A stretch of 64,000 nt of DNA from Monarcha castaneiventris obscurior (GCA_026261815.1 JAMPIT010000174.1:16182001-16246000), one strand, 5' to 3'; shown: positions 24,706 through 38,052, numbered from the stretch's first letter. Notes: generated from the sequence alone by a model not told the origin. Translations and numbers: made by a program.

Positions 24706-24868
24706 ACTACCCTAGAGCCATCAAATAGTAGCAGCTTTCAACATGTACCAACCTGAAAAGTTCACATTCATGTTGAAAAGTCCCACACACTCCCCTCTCT
24801 CCTTCACACAAAAATACAAAGTTAAGTTTTCTACATTCTCCTGAACTTGTTCTCCCATGCTTTCGTAT

Positions 24869-24945
24869 TCATAGATTTTTGTGGCCCGAAGGAGCCATTA
24901 TGATAATCTGGTGTGACCTCCTGAAATCAATGTATCAATGGGATT
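24869..24945 (-). repeat. Old CR1 LINE 3' end, turtle-type
   Basis: CATAGATTTTTGTGGCCCGAAGGAGCCATTATGATAATCTGGTGTGACCTCCTG (54 bases, quoted here only by its landmarks CATAGATTTT, GAAGGAGCCATTATGATAAT, TGTGACCTCCTG) matches the antisense 3' end of the old sauropsid CR1 form, TCATAGATT..AAGGCCAGAAGGGACCATTATGAT. This differs from the young bird form, GGTTTGGGTTGGAAGGGACC. Confidence 0.75.
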
Positions 24946-26879
24946 GCACCAACATTATGGGAACAGTGTTTGGCCTCTAGACATCCTGCCATATGGAGAC
25001 AACACTGAATGAATTAAAATGGGATAGGGCATTCATTATGAATTATTTGCTTTGGGGGTTATACATCCAACATTCAGCCACACTCAGGGTTTTTTTACTG
25101 TAGTCAAAAGAAGAAAAATAGTTTCCCCAGAAGGGTCTTTGCATAAGCTGTGTGTGTCCATCTCAGTGCTGTTGCTGCAGTTCTTGGGCAGAACACGACA
25201 GGAGCCCCAAGTTTTAGTTAACGTCTTCTTAAAGGTTTTGATCCAAAAAAAAATTTTTCACTATAGATTCTCCTGGCCAGCTCTTTCTCACCAACTTTTC
25301 TTGCAACTGAACTCCCAATTGTCTGTGTGCAAAGCCCATGGGGTGTTTGTCTGTCCAGTCACCAGCAGTGATGACATTGGTACAGCACAGGTCTGGGGCT
25401 CCATCCTCAAGGAGTTGCTCAAACGTCTTGTGCACCACTCAGGGCTTCCCCACAGATTTATGTAAAAAACATCTACACACAGAAGAGTCAGCTCTTGGTG
25501 TTGGGCTGTAGTAACCCCATACCACCCATTTCCAAGGATGAGTGTGGCCTCATCTAACTCAGATCCCTTAAAATTCAGATCCCTTTAAAAACACAACCTC
25601 AAAGTATGTTGTCACATGACAGAGAATCTGAAATTTCACTGGGTCAAGGTCATTTCCAGGAAATTGCTATAATGTCAGTAAAATAAAGCCTCAAGTTAAC
25701 AAAAACCTGAGAATCCTAAGGCATACAAGAAACCTTGGTCCATCAGATCCATCTTTCACTTCCAACATCCCCAGGCCAACATTAATGGTTTTAATAGGGG
25801 CACATCCACTTCTCCAACCTAGAGCAGCTCTCACTCCCAGAAAGTGTCAAGGAAAATCACAGGGCCCCAGACACAATGTAACTGCTTCTTAATTAAAGGA
25901 AATTTAATGAGAATTGCTGGTAAACAAACATCAGGTGATTATAGGATGACACCTCTCCACAGACTACTGAATAATTCCACTTCTCTGACCCAAAAGGAAT
26001 TTCCATGCAACTTGCAGGGAGGCTTAGAAGACAGAGATAATTAGGTCTTTATTCTCTGCAACTTTAGTATTTTTTTTCTTCACATCCAAGCACACAGGAA
26101 TTATCAGAGGCTGCATCACCCCTAACACATTAAGTCCCACTTAGAGAGATGGTAACTTTCCTGGTTCCCCACAGCTGCTCATCTTCCTTCAGCTGCTGCC
26201 AAGATTTCATTAGCTTCAGCTTTGAAACTCCAACAGCAGTGAGGTAAAACTCTCCTCATCTGTCCACTCCTCTGCAAGAACCACCCTTTGAAATCGCTGA
26301 AAAAAAGCACTATACTATAAATAAAATTTCTCATTCTAAATCCACCATGCTGGAAGTGAAGATTTTGCTAAAAATAATATTCTCTGTATGTAGCTGGAGT
26401 AAAACCCAATAGGGTTTTAAAGGCCCAGCAGCCCTCCTGATGCAGCAGCATTTGTTAGTATTATATTGGTTATAATTTTTTCTATCAGAACAACCTGATT
26501 TCTCAAAATCAAGATGTTTCTTGGGAGCTAGTTGACTGTGCTGATACTCTTGTTGGCGATGTTTCAAGAAGACCCCAAGATTAAATGCAATGTTGTTTGA
26601 CCTTCTTTCTTTCCTTTGTTTGGAATTTTTTCCTTTATTTTATTTTGTTTTCCTTGTTTTGACTTTTAATATTAACATTTTGTGAGTAGTCTTCATCAAT
26701 TAGAATGATGGTGCACAATAGTACCAGATGTTTTATGAACTCTGTGATTTCTGTGACTATGTGTGGGTATTACCAAGCCAAAGCACTTCACAGTGGGATG
26801 GGAGAGTAAAGAGGCAAGGATTTCATGAGGGCTTCCACCCTGACCCTTTGCTCTGATATAACAACAAATATTTCTAGCT
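24946..26879. other. No recognisable feature
   Basis: The largest plus-strand frame here (25052-25465, 137 codons) starts with MGVIHPTFSHTQGFF and shows no domain. A 69-codon frame opposes it. I could not place the 25.1-25.5 kb block in any repeat family, but its open frame and moderate GC leave an unknown repeat or pseudogene possible. Confidence 0.35.
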
Positions 26880-27345
26880 CATCCTTGACAGATATGTGTC
26901 TAACTTGCTTTGAAAAACCTCCAGTGGTAATGATTCTTCAGCCCATCAAGGTTGTGTTGTTCCTCTCCCTGGAGTTAGAAGAATTTTTTATAACTAACCT
27001 TAAATCTTCCTATTGCAAATTAAGCCCATTCCCTCTTGTCCTACTAGCAGTGGACACAGAGAACAATTGATCACTGTCCTCCTTTAAAAACCCTATTATA
27101 TGTTTGAAGACTCGTAACATGTCTCCCTTCCTTCACTGCTTTCCTAGACTAAACAAACTCAATTCCTTCAACTTTTCATTATAGGTCATGTTTTCTTAAA
27201 CCTCTTTTCCTTCGTGTTACTCTCCTCTGGATGATTTCCAAATGGTTTATTACTTTCTTTTTTTTTTAAGTGTGGTGGTCAGGACTGCATACCTCAGGCC
27301 AGCTGACTCCCCACCTGTGCCAAATGGTTCAGACAGTGACCTCCC
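26880..27345 (-). repeat. Old CR1 LINE fragment, antisense
   Basis: The antisense CR1 order is clear: ATCCTTGACAGATATGTGTC, AAAAACCTCCAGTGGTAATG, TTAAGCCCATTCCCTCTTGTCCTA, CTCCTTTAAAAACCC, CATGTCTCCCTTC, TAGACTAAACAAACTCAATTCC, CAACTTTTCATTATAGGTCATG, CTCCTCTGGATGATTTCCAA, GTGGTGGTCAGGACTGCATAC. It is of the old sauropsid type and spans about 465 bp with indels. It carries no intact frame. Confidence 0.85.
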
Positions 27346-27805
27346 TTTTGATAAGTGTACTTCTAGGTTTCCTTTAAAATGGCTTGTTTTTCCATTCCAT
27401 GAAATATCAAAATTTCTAATTACCAAAACAAATTTTGAAATGCTGGAATTTCCCACACAATGGGAGTAATTTCTTCTCTTTGGTACTGCAACATTTGAAG
27501 ATGTTCCTGAAGTTGGAATGCATTATACCTTGGAGTATTGGAATCCACACAGTCTAAATATTTGTATGGAGAGCTTTCTACCTGTAGACTTCATATTGTT
27601 TTATGAGCAGAGTTTCTGCATTTTGTTATGTTAGGTGGAAGGGGGTCAAACAAAAAAAAGGACCCATCCATTCATCAGGTCACATCACAGGGCATCCTCT
27701 TCCCTCAGGTACCCTGTCATGAAGATGACATTCACCATATGAGGAGAGAAGCAAACATCTGCTAAATCCAAGTTTAGGAATCCCTAATGGCCCACCCAGC
27801 TTAAA

Positions 27806-27841
27806 ATGCACATGTAAATATGCACATGTAAATATGCAAAT
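27806..27841. repeat. 14-bp tandem repeat with POU octamer
   Basis: ATGCACATGTAAAT occurs twice in a row (27806-27819, 27820-27833), and a shortened third unit, ATGCAAAT, follows at 27834-27841. ATGCAAAT is the canonical POU/octamer site. Whether it is bound is unknown. Confidence 0.8.
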
Positions 27842-28019
27842 ATCTATATTGGCTTAGCAGGGGGACTCTAAAGTCCAACAGTTTCCTCTGCTATCAGAGG
27901 GATTTCATAACCTAAAGCCGCTTCTCTCCAAAACACACACTTTGAGTCAAAATCTATGCAAATCTCGCCTTCGCCTGTCTTTGAGCTCAGGTGAGACATA
28001 TGTGCTTGCTCATTGCTCT

Positions 28020-28215
28020 GAGATTTTGCAGGTTTGGATCCTGCCCCCAGCTCTGCTTCAGGGATTGACTCTTGGGTGATTCTGAATAAATCATTTCCCT
28101 CTGCCTCAGTGCCCTATCTGCCAAATGTGGTTGCCATGCTGTTCCTCCAGGTAGTCCTTCACACTGACTCATGGGATTCTCTAAAGAAGAGGTAGATACT
28201 TCTATTATTATTCAG
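28020..28215 (+). repeat. MIR-type SINE
   Basis: GCAGGTTTGGATCCTGCC (box B region), CAGCTCTGCTTCAGGGATTGACTCTTGGGTGATTCTGAATAAATCATTTCCCTCTGCCTCAGTGCC (given by its landmarks CAGCTCTGC, TTGGGTGATTCTGAATAAATC, CTCTGCCTCAGTGCC), CTATCTGCCAAATG and GCTGTTCCTCC follow the MIR order (GGCTCTGCC...TTGGGCAAGTCACTTCCCTCTGCCTCAGT...CATCTGTAAAATG...CCTACCTC). It ends near TTCTATTATTATTC. Confidence 0.72.
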
Positions 28216-29390
28216 AAAGGAAAAACAGCACTGTAAAAAGTGACAGTAGATTAACTTTTATGGAGAATAGTGTCTCCCCTGATGAAATTAAATCAAATGT
28301 GTCTGAGACAGAATGGAAAAATATGGAACGTGACATTCAGGAATGTCCCTTGCTCTCCTAAAAGTCTGCAGTAAATGAGACCCTGACATGAGTATTTAAA
28401 CATAATAAAAATATCCGTCTGACTGGACAGAATCCAGAATTTTCTGAAATATTTTTATTAATATCATTTCCTCTGCAATAGCCACAGGTCTTGCTTTCCA
28501 TTAATGCTTTGGACTCAGAAAGCTCCAATCCCTGCTGGGCTACATGGTTGGAAAATCCATAGAAGATATTGGAATTGTCCCAGTACATGCCTTGAGGAAG
28601 ACAGTCACTGTTTAGAAAGAAAAGATGCAAAAAAACCCCTCAGATTTGCTGGGCCTGAGTTCTGCCTATATTAAGCCTTGCATTTTAGGGTATTATTGAC
28701 TCCATCATTCACTCAGCAGTGATAAAACTGTATCTGTCCCTTCATAGCAAATTAGTTACAACCGAAGGGTCTTCTGTAAGAGGCTAAGGACTATTTCACC
28801 TCATACATTACAAATATTTAACATAGTGCATTGAAAATCCAGAGAGGAAACAGTTTTTTTCCCTTGACAAAGACCTACCATATATCCTTCATCTGTCATT
28901 GTGACCATGCCACCAGAGGTCCTTAATGTCCCTTCACTGAAGAAGTTTATTTGCACCTTGTAACTCCCACCTCAACGACTGGCCCCTTTTTCTCCCCCTG
29001 TTCTGCACTTGATCTTATCTTCTGAAAGAGTCAATCCCCTTTGTCTCCTTTTGTGCCTTTGTTTTGGTATTTACAGAGTGTGGTGATAAATATCACCCCT
29101 ACAGCACTGTGAGGGTGCTGGTCTCTGTGGTATCTTCCACCACCCACACACACTGGCATGACCTTTTCATGCTATTATGTGCCAAAAGTCCCTTCCTACT
29201 ACACATGTTTTCAACTAGATTTCCACTGCTGTTTTCTGCCTCCTTTCATTGCTGTGCATGCTCAAGAATTGCCCACAACGGAGCACACAGAACCACTTCA
29301 ACCATGTCAGCCTAAGAGATTTGCTTTAATCCTTTAAATATCCTCTTCCCTCTACCAGCAAACTTTGCTTACACCTTTTTGTTGGTTTGT
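28216..29390. other. No recognisable feature
   Basis: Unique sequence. Open frames at 28358-28630 and 29064-29315 are short and motif-free. Confidence 0.4.
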
Positions 29391-29402
29391 TTTGTTTTTT
29401 TG

Positions 29403-29422
29403 TTTTTTTTTGGGGGGGGGGG
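29403..29422. repeat. T9G11 homopolymer junction
   Basis: Nine T (29403-29411) are followed directly by eleven G (29412-29422). This is a stretch prone to sequencing error, so its exact length may not be reliable. Confidence 0.8.
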
Positions 29423-29423
29423 T

Positions 29424-32400
29424 GGAATTTGTTTAATTTGTAAAAGAATTAAATAAGGTGGTGCAAGTAATAACTGCTCATTTCAGATTTCAGGGATTTT
29501 TTTTTCCAGGATCATGGACCACTACAACAAAATCATCCATCAACTTTAGCTCACCAATCCATATTCAACAGCTTCCAAGAGCAGTGTCAAAGGTGGTGGA
29601 AAAATTCATATCAATTGGAATGAAATTTTGCCACCCTTCATCTTCGTGATACCTGACATCATGAATTTATCATTGAGTTCACTGAGAGCAATTTTAGAAA
29701 AAAAGTATTACTTTGGTATTAAGTGGTATTAAGTAGCGGTGGGGAAATCTGAACAAAGGTGCATGAAAATAATGAAATCAAAAGCAGGAAGCCAGCACGT
29801 GGTTGACCAGCTAATTTTAAATAGAAAGTTTGGGGATTTTTCAGAGTACAAGAACTCTGGATTTTAGAGAAAAGCAGACTTTACAAGAGGCACATCTCTC
29901 CTGACTGCACGCAAGCAGAGAGGTTGCTGATATGGAAAATTACTTGGCCATTGGCCAACCTATATTTAGGTTCGTGTAAAGGGAATGAGAAAATTTTGGA
30001 AGAAAAATCTCAAGGTAATACATTGACTAGTTATTATCACAGAGGATAAAAAGAGTCAGTAAATCAAGAGAGTTTAGAAAAAGAATATTAAATATACATC
30101 AGTTAAAGATGTATTCAGTGGCAGGGCATCATCTGTGATATATCTTCCTAAGGGATAACAAAACAGAATAAAAATACCTGGGTGAACAGAGCAAAACGAA
30201 ATGAAGGAAGATAAAACACACCCAGATATCAAGTCACCTAGGTAGACAGTAAATTATAAAATGATTATAAAATGATAAAAATACAATAATTAAACCATAA
30301 GTATAAAATTATAAGTATTTGGGTAAGTTATAAAGACATAATTATTTTCAGAAGCTACCAGCTCTGGCTTAAGCCCCTCTTTCTGAAGTCACCTTACTGT
30401 TGCCATTGAAGCAGGAAGCTTGAGAAATGGTGGACATTCCCTGAAAAAGCTGTCCCATGGGAAACGCTGTGTGTCACAAGACTGAGTGAGCATCCCAAGG
30501 TAAACCCTATCCTAGACCAGAACAATGCTTTGGATTTGCTATTATGCTGTTTCCTTCTGCCCTCTGCCACCTCCGTGTCATCCCTTTGGGACTATCTCAC
30601 ATTGTTTAAAACAAATTTCTCAGCCGTTAGCCAGAGGGGCAGCTTCAATCAATGAAAGCAGCTTCAAAACCCAAGGGTTTGCTTGGCCAATTTTCCCACA
30701 CCTTCACTGCTGTGCTGCTCCAAGTTGCTGTGGTGGGAAGCATCCAGCAGCCGCACTGCTCCCAAAGTGCTCAGTGTCCAAATATAAGAGGCAAAACCTC
30801 CCTCAATGTGTCTTTGCTGCCACTAGAATTTCCTGCCCCTAGGAAAAGAGGCCATCAGTCCACATTGGGTACTGGACAAAGAGGATGAATGGGGCTGCTC
30901 AAGATAATGGTGATGAGTGGAATCATTTTGGGCACTGAAATGTCCCTCCACTTCTTAGCCCATCCTGTTCATCACACAAACAATATTTTTGGATGCAGAT
31001 TAAACTGAGCCAACTGGATTTATCAAATGTGATGTGACTGTGTTTTGCCTGCCAAATTCAGCATCCCTTCATGAGTATGCACAAGTGACTCATGATAGGG
31101 AAGGAATCAGACTGGACTGAACAGGTCTGATGTGACCTATCTGTTATAAGTAAACTGCAACCCAGCTCCTGCTTCCTCTTCATCCTTCTTTTTCGGCAGA
31201 TTTTAATGTGAGATGAAACAACAAATTAGACAGATTTTTCTTCTGCCTAGCAGTCATTCAGTGCCACATAATCCTTCATTTTTTTTCCTAATAGCTGAAG
31301 ATCTTTACCCATTTATGTTGCACTGACCAATGCTATTGCCACATCTTTTCCCATTCTTAGGTCTGCAGCTCTTTCCCCCTTGGATTTCAGAGCTCCCATG
31401 TTTGCAGCAGGCCTGATTCTGCTCTGGCACACCTTTCAGCACAGCATTTGATGTGGCACAACCTTGAATAGACAGAATATTGAGCAAAATGACATAGTCT
31501 GTAAAGACTCTTACAATATCACTGGGTATAGGCAGCCACACTGATGGACAAATCCCATCTGCCATAAATCAGAGCTCTTCTATGGAGCTATGCCAACTTA
31601 TACCAGGTGAGAACTGCTCTTGCTATTATTAATGTACCCTTGTTGTTTCCCCCCAACTTTGTATTTATTGATACAAACAGGAGAAACCATGGAAAAGAAA
31701 TTACCTCCTCAGTAATGTCTCATTGATCTCAACTGAATCAGAATTCAGTATCATAGAATTCACAGTATCAGAAAGGTCAGTAGGGGTGGAAGAGACTGAG
31801 TGTTTTTTTAAAAGTCAAAAACATCTGGTCCCCATTTGTGAGAATTACTGAGTCTTCTTCAGTCCTTTAACCCTTTCACCCACATTGTATCCGTGCTTCC
31901 ATGGTTTATGAGTTTTATCTCCCAAATCCTTTCAATGAATGAAAATTGATATAGAAAATTAATCTTTTCTACAGTCCCTTCCCAAGGATTAGAAGAAAGA
32001 GTGATTCAAAGAACTCCTACCTCACACTCCTCCCTAACACCCGCATTACTCCAGTTTGGGGTTGTGCCATAAACCTTTCCATTTCAAAGCCAGTATTCCT
32101 GCCAGGGTGGGAATGTGGTAGGTAAGGTGTCAGTTTGGGGGTAGTTTTGTGTCTGAACCCAAGTACAAAGGATATTCATGGCCATACAAACCTTTGAAAA
32201 GCATTTCATGGCAGGGATGATATGTGAGTTTTTCCAAAATGCCCCAGCAAAAACTGATTTTTGACAGAAAGATTCCTAAATTTGGGAGCTTTCCTCTGAT
32301 ATTTCTAAGGGCTGGTTTTTAGAAACTTCTCAGTATTGGCTGACTGGATACCAGGCGTTTTGGATGCCCCCATTTGGGTACCCAAAGGCAAAAATATCTG

Positions 32401-33564
32401 TATTCCACTCTACAATTTTGAAACCCATTGTGCCTCAAGCATACAGAGACTTCTTTTACTTTTTCAATTAAGCTGAGGCAAGGCAGGCTGTGAGTCTAGA
32501 TGTGAGGTCTGATTACATGAGTGGTTTCTGAGTGAGAAGAGACTAAAACATTCTCTTCCAATTTGTTAGATCAGCCGCTGCACCTTTTCAGTAGGGCAGC
32601 TCGAACCAAGGTTACTCTCAGCTCCCATTGAGAGAAAATCCTGTTATTTGAACTTGCAAAGCTGAGAAAGGTTTGGCAAAACTGATGGTGCCAACATATC
32701 TCATCCAGCCTTGCCCTTGGCCACCACGGTACAGCTCTAGGAGGACCCACCTCTTGTGACCCCACTGCTATGGATACATCTCTTTCCCCAAAAGGGAAGG
32801 CTAAAACAAAAGACCTGGAAATCTGGTGCTAGAGAAATGGAGATTAAGCACAGAAATGCCTTTAAAAATAATGTTTTGAGGTGCCTTAGGTTGTATCCTA
32901 ACTTAATTCAAGCATTCTCTATAGGATCCCTAAAAGAAAGGTTATATAGTTGGAGCTGTAACCAGCACTTTTATCAGCACAGTGCTGAGCAACTGTGAGA
33001 ATTTCAAGGGCAGATATCCCATGTCTGTGTCTCCCAGCAGTGGGGAACTTCAGGGGTTTCTGCTGTCCACTCAATTCTCCATCATGCACTGGCATCAAGG
33101 CTGTGCTCAATGCTGCTGTATCAGAATATTAGCTTTATGAAAAATTCTCTGGTTTTTCCCTACATTTGAGATTGTCCCCCTGCACCCAAAAAAAAACTTC
33201 TTGTATTTTCCATCAAAATGTCAACTTGTATGTTTTTTAACCAGCTATATGTTATTTGTTAACTGAAAAAGAGGTTTAGCCTCGGAAGTATGACCTGCAT
33301 CCATTAGAGACAATGGGATTGGGATTGCCCTTCAAAGGTCTGATTTACAGATGGACAAAGTATCCAAATTACCAATGATTAGAATATGAATAAGAGAAGC
33401 TGCACATCTATGAAATTCAGGCCTCAGATGACTATCAAATAATTAAGAACAGTTAGCAGCAGCCACGAACATAAAACTTCATCAGAATTTCACATGCTGG
33501 CACGGACTGGGGAGTCTTAAGCAATAACAGAAACTGAGTTATACAATTAAAGCATATAGGGATG
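29424..33564. other. No recognisable feature
   Basis: About 4 kb of unique AT-rich sequence. Near 31750 the text ATCATAGAATTCACAGTATCAG hints at an octamer-like CR1 tail, but the adjoining sequence does not continue as CR1. Short AAAATGATTATAAAATGATA duplications occur near 30255-30285. Confidence 0.4.
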
Positions 33565-33622
33565 AATTCTGTTCCTGATAAAATCTGTGGGAAAATTGCC
33601 ATTGAATTCAATATGACCACCA
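33565..33622. repeat. Possible foldback repeat fragment
   Basis: GAATTCTGTTCCTGATAA, then GTGGGAAAATTGCCATTGAATTCAATATGACC, contains the CCATTGA.TTCAAT core of the foldback family seen at 7.1, 24.6, 38.0 and 60.1 kb. It is only a partial match. Confidence 0.3.
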
Positions 33623-36099
33623 AGATATGCCCATAATTATTAGCAATGCATGAAGCACTTTGGACACTTGGTAAAGCTGCATAAATGAATTGCTGGGCTT
33701 CCACAGGGAGGAACTGGACGTTGCATGACAAGTTTGTTGGCTTTGTTACAGGAATAGTCCGCAGGACAGAAATTCCATTTTACCAGTTTTTGAGGTTTGA
33801 AATTTGTTTTCCTTCCACACTGGAGGGAAGAAAAAGAGAAGAAAATAAAAAGCTTTTCAAATATCCTGTCAAATTAAATGACACTGCAACTTTAATGATA
33901 ATTTTGTGCTATCCCAGTAACAAAAACCTAAGACTCTGCTTCTCCTGGAATACTCCCTTTGACTAGTCCTGAACCTCAAAAATCTCTCCAAGAGAAGTGT
34001 CAACAAAACTTCTCTCCAAAATGCTTCACCTTTGATGCAACATGTTTTAACAAAATATATTTAATTAACAGCTCTAATTAGTATGTAGCATGCAATTCCA
34101 GAGGTGAAAAGAAACTCTGCTGCATTGCAAGAACCTTCCATCACAAGATAAATTCTCCTGGGGTTTTTTGGGCTCCCCGTCTTTCCAAATTGCAGTTGAC
34201 AGCAGGTATGGACACTATCAGTCCCTGCAGAAACATAACTTCTAGGTCGATGCACTCCACTGTAGCTGAAGAAATTTTAAAATGAAAACTAAAAATCTCC
34301 CAAGATATCCATCAGAGATCCAGTTTTGTTCAGATATTTCCATACAAGTGTTTTAGAGATATTTCTTGAGAACTTGAGACATTTATTATATTCTGTACAA
34401 CTAAAGAGAAAATGGGAAACCTACAGTGTGATGTTGTTTTGAGACTTGAGTCTTGTAGGCTTGGTTGCCTACTCAGCCAGAAAATTTCACTGCGACCTGC
34501 TTCTGAATTTGTTCCATCCCTGGGAAGTTGAAGAAAAACATAATGTTAAAGACTGAATGCGTTAAACTGGAAGGTGTTGAATTTTAGGTACTAAAGACAG
34601 ATATTTTGGCAATAACAGAGTCAAAAAATAATTTAGATTGGAAGGATCTATTGTGAATTGCTGGTCCACTTCAGAGGTTTGTGTTGTGATTAGTAGAAAC
34701 TAACCCTTTTTTACTATTATTATGACATTTACTGTTTTTTTCCTAAGGACCCATTTTCTAAACTCAGTACAATTTGTTGGGTTTTTTTGCAGAAAGGCTT
34801 ATTTAGAGCAAAATATCATGTCTAATCAACCAAAATCAGCAGCAAATATGTCAAGTACAACAGTTTAGGGGGAAAAAAGTCAATTTACCCTAAAATTTAG
34901 GAAACAAAACCTTCTAGGTTCTCGTTTTCAAATCATGTTTCATTTTCAAATTCAGTTGAATTAAGTACATCAATGAAATAAAAATCAAAACTAAATATTT
35001 CATTTATGGTCAAAAAAAATGTTTCTTTCTTCACAAGTTTCTTTTTATTTTCATTTTGATAAGGAAAGTCCCACCAAGAAAAGTAACATTATTTCCCATT
35101 TTTTTCAGAACAGTGGTTTAGCCACTGAAGCTAAACAAACCAAAGCCACCAAGCCACTGGTATCTACAGGGCTTTTTGGTTGAACAATTTCTTTTTCTTT
35201 CCCTTTTTATGTTATTTGAGAAACGTGAGAAAGTGGAACTTGGAGTAGCAAATTCAAAAGTAAAAAAGGCAAATAAAAGGGTGATATTTGAAATCTTTTC
35301 AGTGTATCTCCCTGGAAATTTTGACCTTTGGGGTTTTTTTCTAAATGCTGTTGTTCTTTTAGAAAAAAAAAGACAAACAAACCAAAAAAAACCCCAAACC
35401 AAAACAAAAAAGCAAGTGGGCGATTTCCTCTCCATTCTCTGGATGTATGGAGCCGTAAGATCATCCTTTTGCAATTAGAGAATTCTCATAACTCTTCTTT
35501 AGTCAACGTCCAGGATTGACAGGGCACCTTAAAGGCCTCTCCATTCTGGTGCACGTGCAGAGAAAAGCACGTTATTCCCTCTTCAAGGAGCAGTGGTGCT
35601 GACCGAGGAGGTGAACACCTCTACACCAGCCAAAGGAACTCACCACTGCCTCCCTGCTGAAGGTTACTGTCTCAAATCCAGCTCAGAGCTGGAGACCTTT
35701 CCTCCTCCTTTCAGCCAAAACAAGCCAAGAAGATCTACTGATATAAGGAGTGAGAGATACCACTTTGCCCGAAATGGTTGGAGCATGCATCCAAGCTTTC
35801 ATATCTGCAACTGGGGAAGAAACTGGAGAGCCCCAAGACTCACCTTGCTTCTTTTGAGGAACAAGCTCTTCTGCCAAAATTAGCCTGGAGCAATCGCTTT
35901 CCTTGAGGAGAACAAGGAATATGACTCTGATGAGTAAAGTCTTGCAATTCTGCAGACTTTATCAAAAGGCTCTTGGAGAAATAAGAATACAAATCTGATG
36001 GAGAGCTAATGAAACTTTCACTCCTAAATCTCTTAGGTCCTTTTGAAACTTTGCTCACTTATCTTCAAAGCCCTGTTCAAGCATAAGCCTTGGAAATTT
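33623..36099. other. No recognisable feature
   Basis: AT-rich, with an A-rich patch at about 35361-35412. Open frames of about 60-118 codons overlap on both strands at 35118-35519 because stop codons are rare in A- and T-runs. None shows a domain. Confidence 0.4.
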
Positions 36100-36215
36100 G
36101 TGTGGGTGATACTATATAGGGATTAACAGCCATTTTATAGATGAGGAAACTGAGGTGAAGTGACGTGCCAAAGGCCACACAAGAAGTCGTGTCAAAGGAT
36201 TCAGATGGAGGAGGA
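36100..36215 (-). repeat. MIR SINE, antisense
   Basis: CATTTTATAGATGAGGAAACTGAGG, AAGTGACGTGCCAAAGGCCACACAAGAAGTCGTGTC and AAAGGATTCAG follow the reverse complement of the MIR core (CATTTTACAGATGAGGAAACTGAGGC..GTGACTTGCCCAAGGTCACACAG...GGATTC). This is one of the clearest ancient SINEs in the window. Confidence 0.85.
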
Positions 36216-37967
36216 TTAGCAAAGTGAGAGAGGGGTGTTTCATCACTTAAAAATTTTTGGAGAGAAGAACGAGTGTTCACCAGATTTTTAATTAAAATTC
36301 TGGGCTGTTTGGCAGTAAAATACTATCATCCACTTAAAATTTCTGATTCAAAAATTAAGTTTTTCTGTTCTTGGGTGGGTTTTTTCCTTCTCTTTCTATA
36401 GTCTCATTACTGTATCTTCTGTTTCCTATTTTCTAACTTTTGGTTTTTTGGTTTTTTTTTTGAAAAAGGAGTGGAGAAAGATAAAAGAAAAATTAATGGC
36501 ATAGATCAAAAAAATAAAAGATGGGAAAATATTCTGTATAAGTAGACAATACAATCTGCTGTGAATTAGGAAAGACCAATGGTAGCAGAAAACTATGCTG
36601 AAGTGGTTAATAATAATGGGAATATTGTGACTCAATTACTTGAGAGTGTAAAAGATGCTTTATTTACAGAAAGATAAAATATTAACTGATATAGTTGGAA
36701 AAAAATAATGAGTTTTGGCGAGCTCAAATCTTTCAGATCTGAAGCTGGCAGTACACTTCAGTCTAACTAGAAGCCTTAAACATTTGCTGTGTGCATAACT
36801 TAATTATGTTAATCATCTAAACAACTGGAGAGAAAAAGGTGGCTCACGAGCGTGGAGAAAAAGCAGGTTCCATTGGGGCAGAGGTGATAAGGTTTTACTC
36901 CCTCTTGGACACAAGAAGCATGGGTAATTGCCTATGGCACTCTGAGGGATTATCTGGCAGTGTGAGTGAAATTACAATGCACAAAAAAAGCAGTTATGCC
37001 TTTAAACAGTGAGCTCAGGTTCCAGTGGCCAGTGCAGTGCAGAGCAACTCATCCTAATTATGAGCATTTACTTTGCTTCATCCCCTGGTTTTCAGCCCAC
37101 ACAATGTTCCCTGGAACTACAGCAATCCTAGCAATGGCACTCCAGCAAATTAATTTAAAGGCAGCTTGGGGATACCTGCATGAACTTCAGTGACTGCAGT
37201 ATAAACATCCCCAACTGTGGGGCAAAGAATGGAAGCAAAGCATGGGTGACTCACACACTAAGACAGGAGTGTGCCAGGCAAAGTCTTTCCAGGAAAGCGT
37301 GGAAGGAACCAACCTGTCTCCCAGACACAGGAACTAGTTGGGCAGGGGTTGACTGGTAGGATGTTGTGGAGGAAGTAGTTGTTCAAAGCTAAAAGTGCCA
37401 AACCTTCCATGCCAAGGAAAAAAATTTTGGGTTGGCTAAAAGATGAGTATGGGGCTGTGCTTGCTTGGTAAAAAAAGGTGTAAGCAGTAAGAGAACTGTC
37501 CAGGTTGACATGATGTCTTCAAACTCTTCCACAGAGCAGGATACAACCCCTCTGGGAAGCAACTGAATGCACTAATTCCTGTCTAATAGAAGGGAAGTGC
37601 TGGAAAGACTTCGTAACTTGCTCAAGAATTCAGGAATCATGAAGCACCTTTGTGAAATCAGGACCCCCTCTCACTGACTGCAGAAATCAGTGAGACCTCA
37701 GGACAGGATATATTTAGTCATGTTTTAAAACTCCTTTGACACTTCAAATCCATTTAAGTTTCTTAGAATTCCTCTCCAGCCCAGATCCTTGGAAGGACTG
37801 ATGAGCTTAACTCCCACATACATCATCCTCATCTTTAACCTGCCTTTCAAAATTCTGACCCTGATTCGGTATTTCAGGGCCTTTGTCCTTGTTCCCCGAA
37901 GGTGTTGATGAATATCTGCTCAGCATCAGGACTTTCATCACCTACCCCTTGAATCTCCATCCTGAGC
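36216..37967. other. No recognisable feature
   Basis: Unique sequence. A very weak MIR-like trace (AACTTGCTCAAGAATTCAGG) occurs near 37614 and is not counted. Confidence 0.4.
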
Positions 37968-38052
37968 ACTTGGGGCTAGTGGCCTGGTCCCAAGCCTATC
38001 GCTGCCAATAGAAAGGTTACCATTGGCTTCAATGGGCCTTGGAACAGTCTTT
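37968..38052. repeat. Foldback repeat, CCATTGG core
   Basis: GGCCTGGTCCCAAGCCTATCGCTGCCAATAG at the left and CCATTGGCTTCAATGGGCCTTGG at the right are near-complementary around GAAAGGTTA. This corresponds to the recalled form CTGATCCAAAGCCCATTGAAGTCAATGG...CCATTGACTTCAATGGGCTTTGGATCAG. It is one of the clearest members of this family in the window. There is no coding. Confidence 0.6.

Noticed and set aside
31751..31800. Possible CR1 tail (ATCATAGAATTCACAGTATCAG)
   Set aside because: The sequence after it does not continue as any CR1 form that I know.
37560..37680. Possible antisense MIR
   Set aside because: Only AACTTGCTCAAG fits; the rest does not align by eye.
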